Shown here piece by piece: positions 42,477 to 49,515 of a stretch of DNA of 60,556 nt. The DNA comes from Candidatus Ratteibacteria bacterium (GTDB taxonomy: Bacteria; CAIJMQ01), in assembly GCA_028715665.1 (NCBI GenBank), contig JAQURI010000002.1, positions 1-60,556 of the forward strand, in the 5' to 3' direction. The notes beneath the pieces are model-generated. The model made no database searches. It saw nothing but the letters and a program-made list of their open reading frames with translations, and was not told the DNA's origin. Both the position numbers and the translations under genes were made by a program. Numbering within the stretch: the stretch's first letter is position 1; every line of letters begins with the position of its first letter.

Positions 42477-42641
42477 TTACGTTTTTTTCTGGCGGTCTTC
42501 TCTCCATTCTCCAGCCGGATTGACCAAATGTATCATAATACATCCCTCATCCTGATAAACAGAAAACTGTTCATCCTTTTTTGGTCTGGCTTCTTTCAAC
42601 CAGTGATTCACTGCATTTCGCACATCGGTTTTGTTTAACAT
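42477..42641 (-). CDS. Small hypothetical protein (54 aa)
   Basis: 54 residues, basic helix (VRNAVNHWLKEARPKKDEQ) then beta (FSVYQDEGCIMIHLVNPAG). GAGGCTACA precedes the ATG at 42641. Confidence 0.6.
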   Translation of the reverse strand: MLNKTDVRNAVNHWLKEARPKKDEQFSVYQDEGCIMIHLVNPAGEWREDRQKKT

Positions 42642-42648
42642 TGTAGCC

Positions 42649-42858
42649 TCATTTTAACATCGCTACAAGTTCATCATCTGTGACCTTGCCTTTTCTCACC
42701 ATATCGTTTATGATGGTCGTCGAATCAACTGGCTTTCCGTTTCTGAGGACATGCCCGGCGGAATCTACCTGATAGAATTCCTGACAGAACTCCCTTATCC
42801 TGCCATTCGTTGCATCGAAATTTATTTTATCTCCGTCAATTAGTCCCATCTTTGCCAT
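42649..42858 (-). CDS. Small hypothetical protein (69 aa)
   Basis: 69 residues, alpha/beta (GLIDGDKINFDATNGRI). The second Met (42849) has AGGAG at better spacing than the first. It overlaps the upstream gene by 23 bases. No family recognised. Confidence 0.55.
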   Translation of the reverse strand: MAKMGLIDGDKINFDATNGRIREFCQEFYQVDSAGHVLRNGKPVDSTTIINDMVRKGKVTDDELVAMLK

Positions 42859-43345
42859 CTCCTGTTTCCGATATTTCGGTGTTCTTTTTATTCATTTCAA
42901 GCATTCGTTCGAACATTTCTCCGGCCTGACTGTTGGTTCCCTGATACTTATATGCCAGCAATCCGATTAACGCTGAATCCAGAGACGCATAGCCTTTGCC
43001 GGTATCCATGAAATTTATGTATGTGTGGAAAATATGATACGGGTGTGGTTCTGATGCGATATCATGAGGAACCTCAAGAATTATATATTCTCCGTTGTTG
43101 ATTATAAAATCGTTTATGCTCCTGTATTTGCCCAATTCCAGCTTGAGATATATTATCTTTTCTGGAAGTGCTGTTTCGCTGATATCTTTTTCGGTCACTA
43201 CTGGCAGGTTATTAAGAAGATAGTTGCCTGTTCCGGCTGCGAGGAAGTGGGTCAATCCACCCATGCATTTCGCTTCTTCAATTAACTGACCGAGTTCCCC
43301 GGTCGTGTTAAGTTTTACGATTCGTAATGGTTTTAAATTTCTCAT
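42836..43345 (-). CDS. Hypothetical protein (169 aa)
   Basis: 169 residues, alpha/beta with a long helical C-terminus (GEMFERMLEMNKKN). No motifs recognised. It may form a unit with 43378-44031. Confidence 0.6.
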   Translation of the reverse strand: MRNLKPLRIVKLNTTGELGQLIEEAKCMGGLTHFLAAGTGNYLLNNLPVVTEKDISETALPEKIIYLKLELGKYRSINDFIINNGEYIILEVPHDIASEPHPYHIFHTYINFMDTGKGYASLDSALIGLLAYKYQGTNSQAGEMFERMLEMNKKNTEISETGDGKDGTN

Positions 43346-43377
43346 AAATATTTCTCCATAGTGTACGTGAAGTGTAT

Positions 43378-44031
43378 TCAGGACGACGAGTTATCGCTAT
43401 CTGTTCTGAACCTCATTCTTTCTGCCCTTTGTTTCCGTCTGAGGGCTTGGACGTATTCAATTGAGCCTTCCGGTTTTATGGCTGGTATATTCTTCAGGTA
43501 TTCCGGGGCAACTTCGTGCATCCATTCAGATAATGCTACGATGAAATTGTCATAGTTCTCATGCTCCCGGTCTCTCCGGTTGCCTATCTCATCTATCAGC
43601 CCTGCACATCGCAGGATTTCGTTATGCAAATCCCGCCTAAGTTCTTCCAGACCCATTATCCTATGTGCGTCCAGAAGTTTACCGGTCTTTGAGTCCTGTA
43701 ATCTCCCTGAAACGTGGAAGAAGTATCGTTCCAGCATTTCTCTCGGCACCATTATACCTGCTAAGGTTACGTATTTTGAGTCAAGATATTCCCTATGTGT
43801 TTTTAGCCTGATTTTGAATTCCATATCCGTGACTTCGAAATATTTTGGATTTGACGAATCTATTATTGTTGCATCACCGTCCAGAATTGCACCTATCTGA
43901 GAGCTTGAGATGCCTCTGAAACATTTTAGCATCTCTATTGCCTCTGTGGTTTTCCGTTCGAAATGAAATAGTTGCCGGGCTAAATCCACAATGAATTTCG
44001 AAGTCACTGAAAAATGTGTGTCCTGTTCCAT
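43378..44031 (-). CDS. Hypothetical helical protein (217 aa)
   Basis: 217 residues, mostly helical and charged with an Arg-rich C-terminus. GGAGAAA precedes the ATG at 44031; the frame upstream of it is non-coding. No family recognised. Confidence 0.6.
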   Translation of the reverse strand: MEQDTHFSVTSKFIVDLARQLFHFERKTTEAIEMLKCFRGISSSQIGAILDGDATIIDSSNPKYFEVTDMEFKIRLKTHREYLDSKYVTLAGIMVPREMLERYFFHVSGRLQDSKTGKLLDAHRIMGLEELRRDLHNEILRCAGLIDEIGNRRDREHENYDNFIVALSEWMHEVAPEYLKNIPAIKPEGSIEYVQALRRKQRAERMRFRTDSDNSSS

Positions 44032-44059
44032 AGCGATTTCTCCTTTATCTATGATTTTT

Positions 44060-44173
44060 TTAGTCTTCTTCTGGTACGTCAATACAATTTAGGCCATTCG
44101 AATTTAGTGAATCCACATAAACGTGACCAGATACCAGATTTACGGCAATTGTATTTGTGTTTATAGTATTCAT
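44060..44173 (-). CDS. Small hypothetical protein (37 aa)
   Basis: 37 residues, Asn/Thr/Val-rich (NTIAVNLVSGHVYVDSLNSN), acidic end. No clear ribosome binding site. It sits in a gap between larger genes. Confidence 0.4.
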   Translation of the reverse strand: MNTINTNTIAVNLVSGHVYVDSLNSNGLNCIDVPEED

Positions 44174-44194
44174 AAGGTGTTTCTTCTTTTAGAT

Positions 44195-44368
44195 TTATGA
44201 TTCCGGCTGCACATTTACTGCTGTTATATTTGTTATTAATTCAGTGTATGCTTCCAGTAATATTTTTTTCGCTTTTTCTGGCTGCTTGCTATCTATTTAA
44301 TTGATAGCATCTTGCAGTTTTGTGCTTGCTGAATTAATAACATCGTTTGATATTAGTACGTATTTCAT
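44195..44368 (-). pseudogene. Small ORF with in-frame TAA
   Basis: From ATG 44368 the frame encodes MKYVLISNDVINSASTKLQD, then AIN and a TAA at 44297-44299, then continues without further stops as IDSKQPEKAKKILLEAYTEL to 44195. Both halves are protein-like and in one frame, so this is a single 57-residue gene broken by a nonsense codon, or one read through. Confidence 0.5.
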
Positions 44369-44374
44369 GATACA

Positions 44375-44764
44375 TCAGTCCTCAGCGGTTCCTGTTTTTC
44401 CATGTATCTCTTCTTCTGTATATAGCTGTGAAACTTCACATCGGGCGCAGATTCGCGTTCCGTCTTTGCGCCTAATAACTGAAGGTAATCTCCGTTCGCA
44501 GACGTTGCAGGCATTATGTAGCCATTTATCTTCGATTTTTAGCAGGTCTTCTGATTCTACAATACCTGTTCCATGTATTATCCTCTGCTTGCTTGCTATC
44601 TCTTGGAATATCGATTGTGCGGTCATTAATATTGCTGTTTCGATTGCATCTTCAGTGGTCTCTTCTATATCTAAAGCTGCTCTGGATTCTTCCGGGATGC
44701 CGTTCCTTTTTACAAGTTGCTTCCATACAGCTTCCTTTATTTCTCTTGGATGCCGTGTCTCCAT
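44375..44764 (-). CDS. Helical protein with zinc ribbon, paralogue of 55317
   Basis: 129 residues. The N-terminal helical part (IKEAVWKQLVKRN...AIETAILMTAQSIFQEI) aligns with KERVWDTLTSG...AIDITIYETAKSILEDI in 55317-55790. A CNVC...CARC ribbon follows (about 86-108). Two diverged copies on one element suggest interchangeable partners for a common target. Confidence 0.65.
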   Translation of the reverse strand: METRHPREIKEAVWKQLVKRNGIPEESRAALDIEETTEDAIETAILMTAQSIFQEIASKQRIIHGTGIVESEDLLKIEDKWLHNACNVCERRLPSVIRRKDGTRICARCEVSQLYTEEEIHGKTGTAED

Positions 44765-44765
44765 T

Positions 44766-45146
44766 TTAAGCCTCCTTTTTCTGTTCCGATGCTATTCGTT
44801 TCAACGTTCTTATTGAATCTTTTTTCGTTATAAATTTTCCACAATGAAAACAGAATCCATTGCGGTCTGTTGTTCCATGACCTTCTTTTGGACAGGCCAA
44901 TACATCTGTTACCAGACTGCTCAATGCTTCACCGAACGGGGTGTCCCTTTCTATTATCCGTGCCGGAATTCCATTCTTGTCGTTGAACCCGGCTACTATG
45001 AAAATATTATTGTGAAGCCTTGCACGCATCCACTCGTATTCCTGTGGGTCTCCGATGCTGCCCTCATTCTGTTTCTGGAGATGTATAATGTATCGTTCTA
45101 TTGTTTTTAGAGATACATCCCTGCCAGATAATGTTATTGTGTTCAT
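44766..45146 (-). CDS. Hypothetical protein with zinc-binding C-terminus
   Basis: 126 residues; alpha/beta, ending CPKEGHGTTDRNGFCFHCGK, a zinc knuckle. The ATG at 45146 follows leader copy 4; a spurious longer frame would start inside the leader. Confidence 0.65.
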   Translation of the reverse strand: MNTITLSGRDVSLKTIERYIIHLQKQNEGSIGDPQEYEWMRARLHNNIFIVAGFNDKNGIPARIIERDTPFGEALSSLVTDVLACPKEGHGTTDRNGFCFHCGKFITKKDSIRTLKRIASEQKKEA

Positions 45147-45185
45147 TTCAATCGCTCCTGTGTGCTTCATAGCACCCGAAAAAAT
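45147..45185 (-). repeat. Hairpin/SD leader copy 4
   Basis: Minus strand TTTTTTCGGGTGCTATGAAG then CACACAGGAGCGATTGAA and ATG 45146. The stem is GTGCT/AGCAC here: the 3' arm changed together with the 5' arm relative to other copies, which supports pairing. Confidence 0.8.
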
Positions 45186-45311
45186 TTAGTCGGGCTTGTA
45201 TTTTTCGTAAAACTCTTCGTCCGACATCAATAATATCTCAAGAATTTTTAATCTTTTTGGTATTTTCACAGAATACCAATCTGTTTTCGTGAGGGTTTCT
45301 GCTGAGTTCAT
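45186..45311 (-). CDS. Small hypothetical protein (41 aa)
   Basis: 41 residues, basic then acidic helix (KRLKILEILLMSDEEFYEKY). The start overlaps the stop of the upstream gene. The T-run of leader copy 4 begins immediately after its TAA. Confidence 0.6.
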   Translation of the reverse strand: MNSAETLTKTDWYSVKIPKRLKILEILLMSDEEFYEKYKPD

Positions 45312-45697
45312 TTTTGCTCTGAAAATTCTATGCAGTATATTTCCCTGATTGTTGCCCTTATACGCTCTCCCCAGTTTATAAATCCTTGAAAGCTACACCA
45401 TCTATCTAATAGCTGGTCATTGCTCATTCCATTGATTTGCGAGTCTTTTGATGTATCTGTTGGGTCAAGGCCGAAACTTTCTCTAATATCTGATAGAGTG
45501 GAGTCGTGAAGTCGTTCAGTATTTGGCACGGGTCTCTCTGCTGGACAGGTTATATATGCTGTCAGGGCTGCATTTTTCATTGTGTTGAGAATATGGTCTG
45601 GAATGTCTGTATTGTGTTTTTGTATCCAGATGTACGCTTCAATTACCTGTTTCTGGTTCTCATTCAAGTTGTCTTTTGGTTTATCTAATAAGCTCAT
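45308..45697 (-). CDS. Hypothetical helical protein (129 aa)
   Basis: 129 residues, helical. No motifs recognised. It overlaps the winged-helix gene upstream by 17 bases, so the pair is probably co-translated. Confidence 0.6.
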   Translation of the reverse strand: MSLLDKPKDNLNENQKQVIEAYIWIQKHNTDIPDHILNTMKNAALTAYITCPAERPVPNTERLHDSTLSDIRESFGLDPTDTSKDSQINGMSNDQLLDRWCSFQGFINWGERIRATIREIYCIEFSEQK

Positions 45698-45893
45698 TCG
45701 CTTCCTCCTTAACCGGTGTATATATCCATGTTAATCTTGTGTCTCCTTGCTTTTTTTCTACCATTCCCTTTTCTCTCAGGCGTTCGACCTGCTGGGTTAC
45801 TCCCCAATTTACGCCGAGTTCGTCTTTAATCCCGTTTCCCGTAATCCCTTCCGGATGGTTTTTGATTATTTTCCATATGTCGTCCTGTGCCAT
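45681..45893 (-). CDS. Winged-helix DNA-binding protein (70 aa)
   Basis: 70 residues forming one winged helix: IWKIIKNHPEGITGNGIKDE, then VTQQVERLREKGMVEKK and a beta wing. It is probably a local transcription regulator. Confidence 0.7.
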   Translation of the reverse strand: MAQDDIWKIIKNHPEGITGNGIKDELGVNWGVTQQVERLREKGMVEKKQGDTRLTWIYTPVKEEANELIR

Positions 45894-46016
45894 TCTTTTT
45901 TTCCTGATACTTCTTTTTCCTATTTGTTCCTGTGAAGCACCCGACGTGTTCCAATGGCGGCTTTAATGGGCTAAACCCCTATTCGCTCGGCTCGGAGCAC
46001 CCTAAAAAATAAAATA
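45894..46016 (-). promoter_or_regulatory. Intergenic region with two leader-seed copies
   Basis: Contains AGGGTGCTCCGAGCCGAG (about 45987-46005) and CGGGTGCTTCACAGGAAC (about 45928-45945) on the minus strand. The second resembles the hairpin/SD leader but its 3' arm is TTCAC. It could be a decayed or alternative form upstream of 45893. Confidence 0.45.
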
Positions 46017-46370
46017 TTATCCTGAAACCATTTTCATAACAATCTCATGGTCACATGCCTTCGGTTCAGTTTCAGGTTTTTCTTCTGGTATAAAATCGTG
46101 AGTGGACTCTTCTTGTTTAAGTTCCGGGATTTCTCCCGGCTGTTTCGGCGTATTCATTCCAGCCCAGTCCCTTACCATGTCCCTAATGCTTTGCCAGTCA
46201 TCATATGAACCGACAATCATCCGGCCAAACTCCGGGTCGGGTTGTACCTCATCGGGCGTCCGTTCAGTTACCAATACTGGTTTTGGTTCTTCAATGACTT
46301 TATTTATTTGTAGTCTTCCTATGATGATTCCACTGAATTTCAGGTCTTTTATCGTGTCAATGAGTAACAT
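46017..46370 (-). CDS. Hypothetical acidic protein (117 aa)
   Basis: 117 residues, Pro/Glu-rich C-terminus with a final CDHE. GGGAG lies before the ATG at 46370, overlapping the end of the upstream gene. No family recognised. Confidence 0.55.
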   Translation of the reverse strand: MLLIDTIKDLKFSGIIIGRLQINKVIEEPKPVLVTERTPDEVQPDPEFGRMIVGSYDDWQSIRDMVRDWAGMNTPKQPGEIPELKQEESTHDFIPEEKPETEPKACDHEIVMKMVSG

Positions 46371-46371
46371 C

Positions 46372-46542
46372 TTAGTGGCTCCCAATGTTTAGAATTCCTT
46401 CGTCAGCGAGTTCTTTCATTATCTTATTGTACAGTTCAATAAGTTCGTATACATCTTTTATTGGTAGTTTGGCGTTTGGGTCGAGTTCTGCGTCTTGTAT
46501 TGTCCACATGTGGTCGCCTACAAAATGTTTTTTTATTCTCAT
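46372..46542 (-). CDS. Small hypothetical protein (56 aa)
   Basis: 56 residues, helical (VYELIELYNKIMKELADEG). Its ATG is preceded by CAGGACTGATTGAAAT, the leader's terminal sequence, with a GGCA/TGCC hairpin in the end of the upstream gene, so the leader logic appears even here. Confidence 0.6.
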   Translation of the reverse strand: MRIKKHFVGDHMWTIQDAELDPNAKLPIKDVYELIELYNKIMKELADEGILNIGSH

Positions 46543-46549
46543 ATTTCAA

Positions 46550-46810
46550 TCAGTCCTGTTTGGCATTACTGCCCTGTGTTCTGGCCTTATATATCTTATA
46601 TACATACCATATCAGCCGTTTAGTTTCGATTAATATCCAGAATAAAAAAATTCCAGCTATTATAAAGCTAATAAATGAAGATGCAAGTGCAGTCTTGTCA
46701 TTTGCCACTTCAGGCGTTAATGTTAGCGCATTCATAACCCCTGAGACCACACCAAAAACAGCCAGAAGATAAATGAAAAGTCTATACTTATCATAACGTT
46801 CTATTTCCAT
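46550..46810 (-). CDS. Small membrane protein, two TM segments
   Basis: 86 residues with hydrophobic segments at about 11-29 and 44-64 and a basic tail. Behind leader copy 5. Function unknown. Confidence 0.65.
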   Translation of the reverse strand: MEIERYDKYRLFIYLLAVFGVVSGVMNALTLTPEVANDKTALASSFISFIIAGIFLFWILIETKRLIWYVYKIYKARTQGSNAKQD

Positions 46811-46850
46811 ATTTCAATCGCTCCTGATGCGTTATAGCACCCAAAAAAAT
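46811..46850 (-). repeat. Hairpin/SD leader copy 5
   Basis: Minus strand TTTTTTGGGTGCTATAACGC then ATCAGGAGCGATTGAAAT and ATG 46810. Stem TGC/GCA around TATAAC. Confidence 0.75.
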
Positions 46851-46852
46851 AG

Positions 46853-47323
46853 TTAAAGCAGATTAAAAACGTCTTCCTGCTTTGCCCGTCTATTCAAATA
46901 CTCCCAATCTATTTTATTAGTGTATGCCCGCTGGAGCATCTTTGCCTGCTCACAATCGTATGTGGATTTCCAGAATCTACAAGCACATAAACGGTCTACT
47001 ATCAGGTCTTCTATAGAGATTATCTTGATTTTTTTTCCTTTATACATCAAAATCTTACATCTCTCCCCGTGTAGTGCATCCTTTGGGATTTCGATATAGT
47101 GTGGATATTTATAGAAATGCCTGCCCGTTTCTTTAAATCCCCATTGCCTTAACATCGGCACCAATACACTTCTGTCTGCAATCAAATCAAGGTCTTGGCT
47201 TCTTGATGCCCCTCTTGTGTACAATTCAACCGCAGAGCCACCAACAAGGATTGGTTTTGTTTCGTCCGGGAAATACGAACTAATCTCGGCAAGAAGGTCA
47301 AACTTTCGTCTTAATCGTCCCAT
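46853..47323 (-). CDS. Nucleotidyltransferase (AbiEii/MNT-like)
   Basis: 156 residues. ILVGGSAVELYTRGASRSQD then LDLI (about 26-49) is the GG[S/T]xxE...DxD nucleotidyltransferase signature; the C-terminal half is helical. Members act as toxins (AbiEii, MenT) or nucleotide-modifying enzymes. The preceding small gene overlaps it by 13 bases, as in toxin-antitoxin pairs. Confidence 0.7.
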   Translation of the reverse strand: MGRLRRKFDLLAEISSYFPDETKPILVGGSAVELYTRGASRSQDLDLIADRSVLVPMLRQWGFKETGRHFYKYPHYIEIPKDALHGERCKILMYKGKKIKIISIEDLIVDRLCACRFWKSTYDCEQAKMLQRAYTNKIDWEYLNRRAKQEDVFNLL

Positions 47324-47484
47324 GGTAGTATTTCTACTATTTCATTTCCTTTAAATATTACTCCTTCTGAAACAGCAGCCTCCGCTAATATACAGAATAC
47401 CTCTAACTTCTGCGGGTCTCGTGGTCTTGTCCTTACCAGCCCGTCTGTTTTGTCTATCATGATATTTGTCTTATTTAATTTCAT
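47311..47484 (-). CDS. Small partner of the nucleotidyltransferase
   Basis: 57 residues (MKLNKTNIMIDKTDGLVRTR...), alpha/beta with an acidic end. GGAAAGGG precedes the ATG at 47484, and the gene overlaps the transferase gene by 13 bases. It may be an antitoxin; the sequence gives no family. Confidence 0.55.
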   Translation of the reverse strand: MKLNKTNIMIDKTDGLVRTRPRDPQKLEVFCILAEAAVSEGVIFKGNEIVEILPWDD

Positions 47485-47526
47485 AATATTTATACCCTTT
47501 CCGATGCTTGTTTTTTGCACCCGGAA
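47485..47526 (-). repeat. Hairpin/SD leader copy 6 (diverged)
   Basis: Minus strand CCGGGTGCAAAAAACAAGCA then TCGGAAAGGG. CCG..TGC pairs with GCA.CGG, so the loop and arms differ from other copies but the hairpin and its place before the ribosome binding site are kept. Confidence 0.6.
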
Positions 47527-47534
47527 AAAATTGC

Positions 47535-47558
47535 ATCTCCCTGTACGTACAGGGAGAT
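47535..47558. repeat. 24-bp perfect palindrome with TGTACGTACA core
   Basis: ATCTCCCTGTAC and its exact complement, immediately after the stop of 47558-48250 and before a T-run. As RNA it forms a 12-bp hairpin, so it may terminate or process the message; the core is the element-wide palindrome. Confidence 0.8.
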
Positions 47559-48250
47559 TAGAGGTTGATATATGCCATTCTTTGTTTTGTGAAGCTCAGG
47601 TCTTTTGTGAGTTCTGCTTTTACTGCTGCAATATCGTCTGTTAATATCTTTTCCCTGATTGTTTTAAGCTGTAAATCAACTTCGGGGTCGTTCAGGACGT
47701 TCACGGATTTCAGCCGTTCTATGAGATTGAGCATTGCATTCTTGCTTTTATCTGGCAATTGTCCTGCTTTCTCTCCTATTTTCTCAATGAGTTCGTACAT
47801 GATTTTGTACCGGATTGCTGAAATTACCTGTCCGTATAACTCCCCGCGCTGGACATCGTGAATGTTCAGTTCGAGAAAAATTACCTCAGCATGAAGGTTT
47901 TTCGCCAGTTTCTGGAAATCCGTTTCTGCACTTGCTGTGATTTCACGGATTTCTTTTTTCTGCGATTCATTACATAAATGTAATGGGTTCTTGAATTCCG
48001 GCGGGAAGTCCACGGTCTTGTCTCTTATCTGACCCATGTGCTTTTCCCTGATTGCGCTTATCTTATTCCTTACGTTTTTCGGATAAGTGAAATCGATTTC
48101 TCGTTTCATATCAGAAAGTTCTTGTGAACTGTCTATTCGGTTCGGTGATGCGTATTGTGTCTGCACCACGAACACACGTACTGCCGACTGTTCAGCCGGT
48201 TTTTCCTGTGTATCCGTTCTTGCCTGTGTTTCTGCCTGTGTTTCTGCCAT
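47558..48250 (-). CDS. Hypothetical coiled-coil protein (230 aa)
   Basis: 230 residues: a Gln/Thr/Glu-rich tail of repeats at the N-terminus (ETQAETQ), then long charged helices. Behind leader copy 7. It may be an abundant structural protein; no family recognised. Confidence 0.6.
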   Translation of the reverse strand: MAETQAETQARTDTQEKPAEQSAVRVFVVQTQYASPNRIDSSQELSDMKREIDFTYPKNVRNKISAIREKHMGQIRDKTVDFPPEFKNPLHLCNESQKKEIREITASAETDFQKLAKNLHAEVIFLELNIHDVQRGELYGQVISAIRYKIMYELIEKIGEKAGQLPDKSKNAMLNLIERLKSVNVLNDPEVDLQLKTIREKILTDDIAAVKAELTKDLSFTKQRMAYINL

Positions 48251-48292
48251 ATTTCAATCTCTCCTGATGCGTTATAGCGCCCGGAAAAAAAA
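48251..48292 (-). repeat. Hairpin/SD leader copy 7
   Basis: Minus strand TTTTTTCCGGGCGCTATAAC then GCATCAGGAGAGATTGAAAT and ATG 48250. Stem GCG(C)/CGC: the 5' arm became GCGC while the 3' arm kept the CGC pair. Confidence 0.75.
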
Positions 48293-48299
48293 GTTAAGT

Positions 48300-48473
48300 C
48301 TATTTATTAACCTTAAACTCTATCTTAACTTCTTCCCCCATATTATATTTCTTTCTGATTGCGGTTCTTGCAGCGTTGAAATATAATTCCATTTTCTCTG
48401 GGTTTTTTTCATCAACATATTCGCTCGGAAAATCTTCGTCGATTTTTCCTGTGACTCTTAAAGTTAATTCCAT
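48300..48473 (-). CDS. Small hypothetical protein (57 aa)
   Basis: 57 residues, beta-alpha-beta pattern (MELTLRVTGKIDEDFPSEY, then a helix, then VKIEFKVNK). Behind leader copy 8. No family recognised. Confidence 0.6.
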   Translation of the reverse strand: MELTLRVTGKIDEDFPSEYVDEKNPEKMELYFNAARTAIRKKYNMGEEVKIEFKVNK

Positions 48474-48515
48474 AGTTCAGTTGCTCCTGATGCTTTAGTA
48501 TAGCACCCGAAAAAA
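48474..48515 (-). repeat. Hairpin/SD leader copy 8
   Basis: Minus strand TTTTTTCGGGTGCTATACTA then AAGCATCAGGAGCAACTGAA and ATG. The arms pair as TGCT/AGCA, with a longer loop. Confidence 0.75.
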
Positions 48516-48566
48516 TAAAGAAAAGAAGTCTGATATGTCAAATTTCCGACTTGTCTTTTTTTAATA

Positions 48567-48860
48567 TTATGGTTCTGTGACTACGTATACGTACTCGCAG
48601 GGACACCGATATATGTTGTGTTTATTAATATCTCCGTCCATATTTATTTCCGCAGCCACTGTTTCTTTCACCAGCATTTCTCCACATACTGGACATAGTT
48701 TATCTATACGCAGTTTTCGCCAACTAAATCTCGTTTTTGGTCTGTAACATTGGTCATCGTATCTCATCTGTAATGATTTGAGACTCTTGAACTCTTCTAT
48801 TTTCTTCGACTGTTCTTTTTCTCTGGCTATACATTTCTCTTTAAACAATTCTAAATTCAT
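48567..48860 (-). CDS. Zinc-ribbon hypothetical protein (97 aa)
   Basis: 97 residues: a charged helix, then CPVCGEM and CPCEYVYV, a zinc ribbon. The ATG at 48860 follows leader copy 9. No family recognised. Confidence 0.65.
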   Translation of the reverse strand: MNLELFKEKCIAREKEQSKKIEEFKSLKSLQMRYDDQCYRPKTRFSWRKLRIDKLCPVCGEMLVKETVAAEINMDGDINKHNIYRCPCEYVYVVTEP

Positions 48861-48893
48861 TTCAATCGCTCCTGTGTGTTTTATAGCACCCAA
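48861..48893 (-). repeat. Hairpin/SD leader copy 9
   Basis: Minus strand TTGGGTGCTATAAAACACAC then AGGAGCGATTGAA and ATG. Stem GTG/CAC; the shorter stem still spaces the SD to the ATG identically. Confidence 0.75.
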
Positions 48894-49275
48894 TAAGGTT
48901 TCATCCTCATCACGCGTTCACATGAGGCTTACATCTTACTACATTGTCTGGGTTCTTCTATTAACCGTCGTTAACAGCTTACACCCGTGCCGTAGCACCC
49001 TATAATGCTTCACAATTAAGGAATAAGGGGAATTGTGAAGCACCCGAAAGGGGATGGATTCTTATCCCCTTTCACCTCTTACCTATCCTGTGTCTTTCCT
49101 ATCTTTTTTCCTATCCGGTGCGAGTTCCATTGCACCCGTGATGCTTCTCTTTTTTTGAAGGTGACTTGTTGTCGATAGAGCAGCATCTATTAGTGTCACG
49201 GGTGGAGAAACCGTGGCTGACTTTTTTACGCGCGTGAGAATCATATTAATCCATGACACGCGCACCCGAAAAAAA
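48894..49275 (-). other. Structured non-coding stretch with nested hairpins
   Basis: No convincing gene (a weak 60-codon GTG frame 49083-49265 runs through two hairpins). It has the long hairpin copy B (49006-49042), GAAAGGGGAT/ATCCCCTTTC (49046-49073), GGTGC/GCACC near 49118-49138, and GCGCGTG/CACGCGC (49230-49263). Each hairpin carries or abuts the GGGTGC seed of the leader family. It may be a cis-acting RNA or a processed non-coding RNA. Confidence 0.5.
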
Positions 49276-49277
49276 TG

Positions 49278-49487
49278 TTATATGCCGTATATTTCGGCTG
49301 ACCATAACGCTATTCTTCTTTGTGCTTCTTTTTCAGAGTCTGTTAAATCATCTCCGTGCCTGTTTGATGATAGTAGTTTTCCCTGAGTGAGCACCTGAAT
49401 TGTTTTATCTGCTGGTATGAATGATATCTGAGCTACAGATATTATTCCTTTGAGTTCATCATATATTTGTTTAGTTATTGTTTTCAT
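49278..49487 (-). CDS. Small hypothetical protein (69 aa)
   Basis: 69 residues, alpha/beta (GIISVAQISFIPADKTIQVL). Behind leader copy 10 and, further upstream, a palindromic promoter (49531-49558). It is the first gene of the 49.5-40 kb leader-rich cluster. Confidence 0.6.
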   Translation of the reverse strand: MKTITKQIYDELKGIISVAQISFIPADKTIQVLTQGKLLSSNRHGDDLTDSEKEAQRRIALWSAEIYGI

Positions 49488-49515
49488 TTCAATCGCTCCT
49501 GTGCGTTATAGCACC
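49488..49515 (-). repeat. Hairpin/SD leader copy 10
   Basis: Minus strand CGGGTGCTATAACGCACAGG then AGCGATTGAA and ATG 49487; identical in its core to copy 3. Confidence 0.8.

Noticed and set aside
42220..42543. 107-codon frame across the small membrane gene
   Set aside because: Starts inside the preceding 54-aa gene and is very basic and irregular in the middle; the two-TM gene at 42243-42440 with GGAGGCA is better. Only its last 18 codons may be used through frameshifting.
49083..49265. 60-codon GTG ORF
   Set aside because: Passes through the GCGCGTG/CACGCGC and GGTGC/GCACC hairpins and lacks a ribosome binding site; more likely non-coding.
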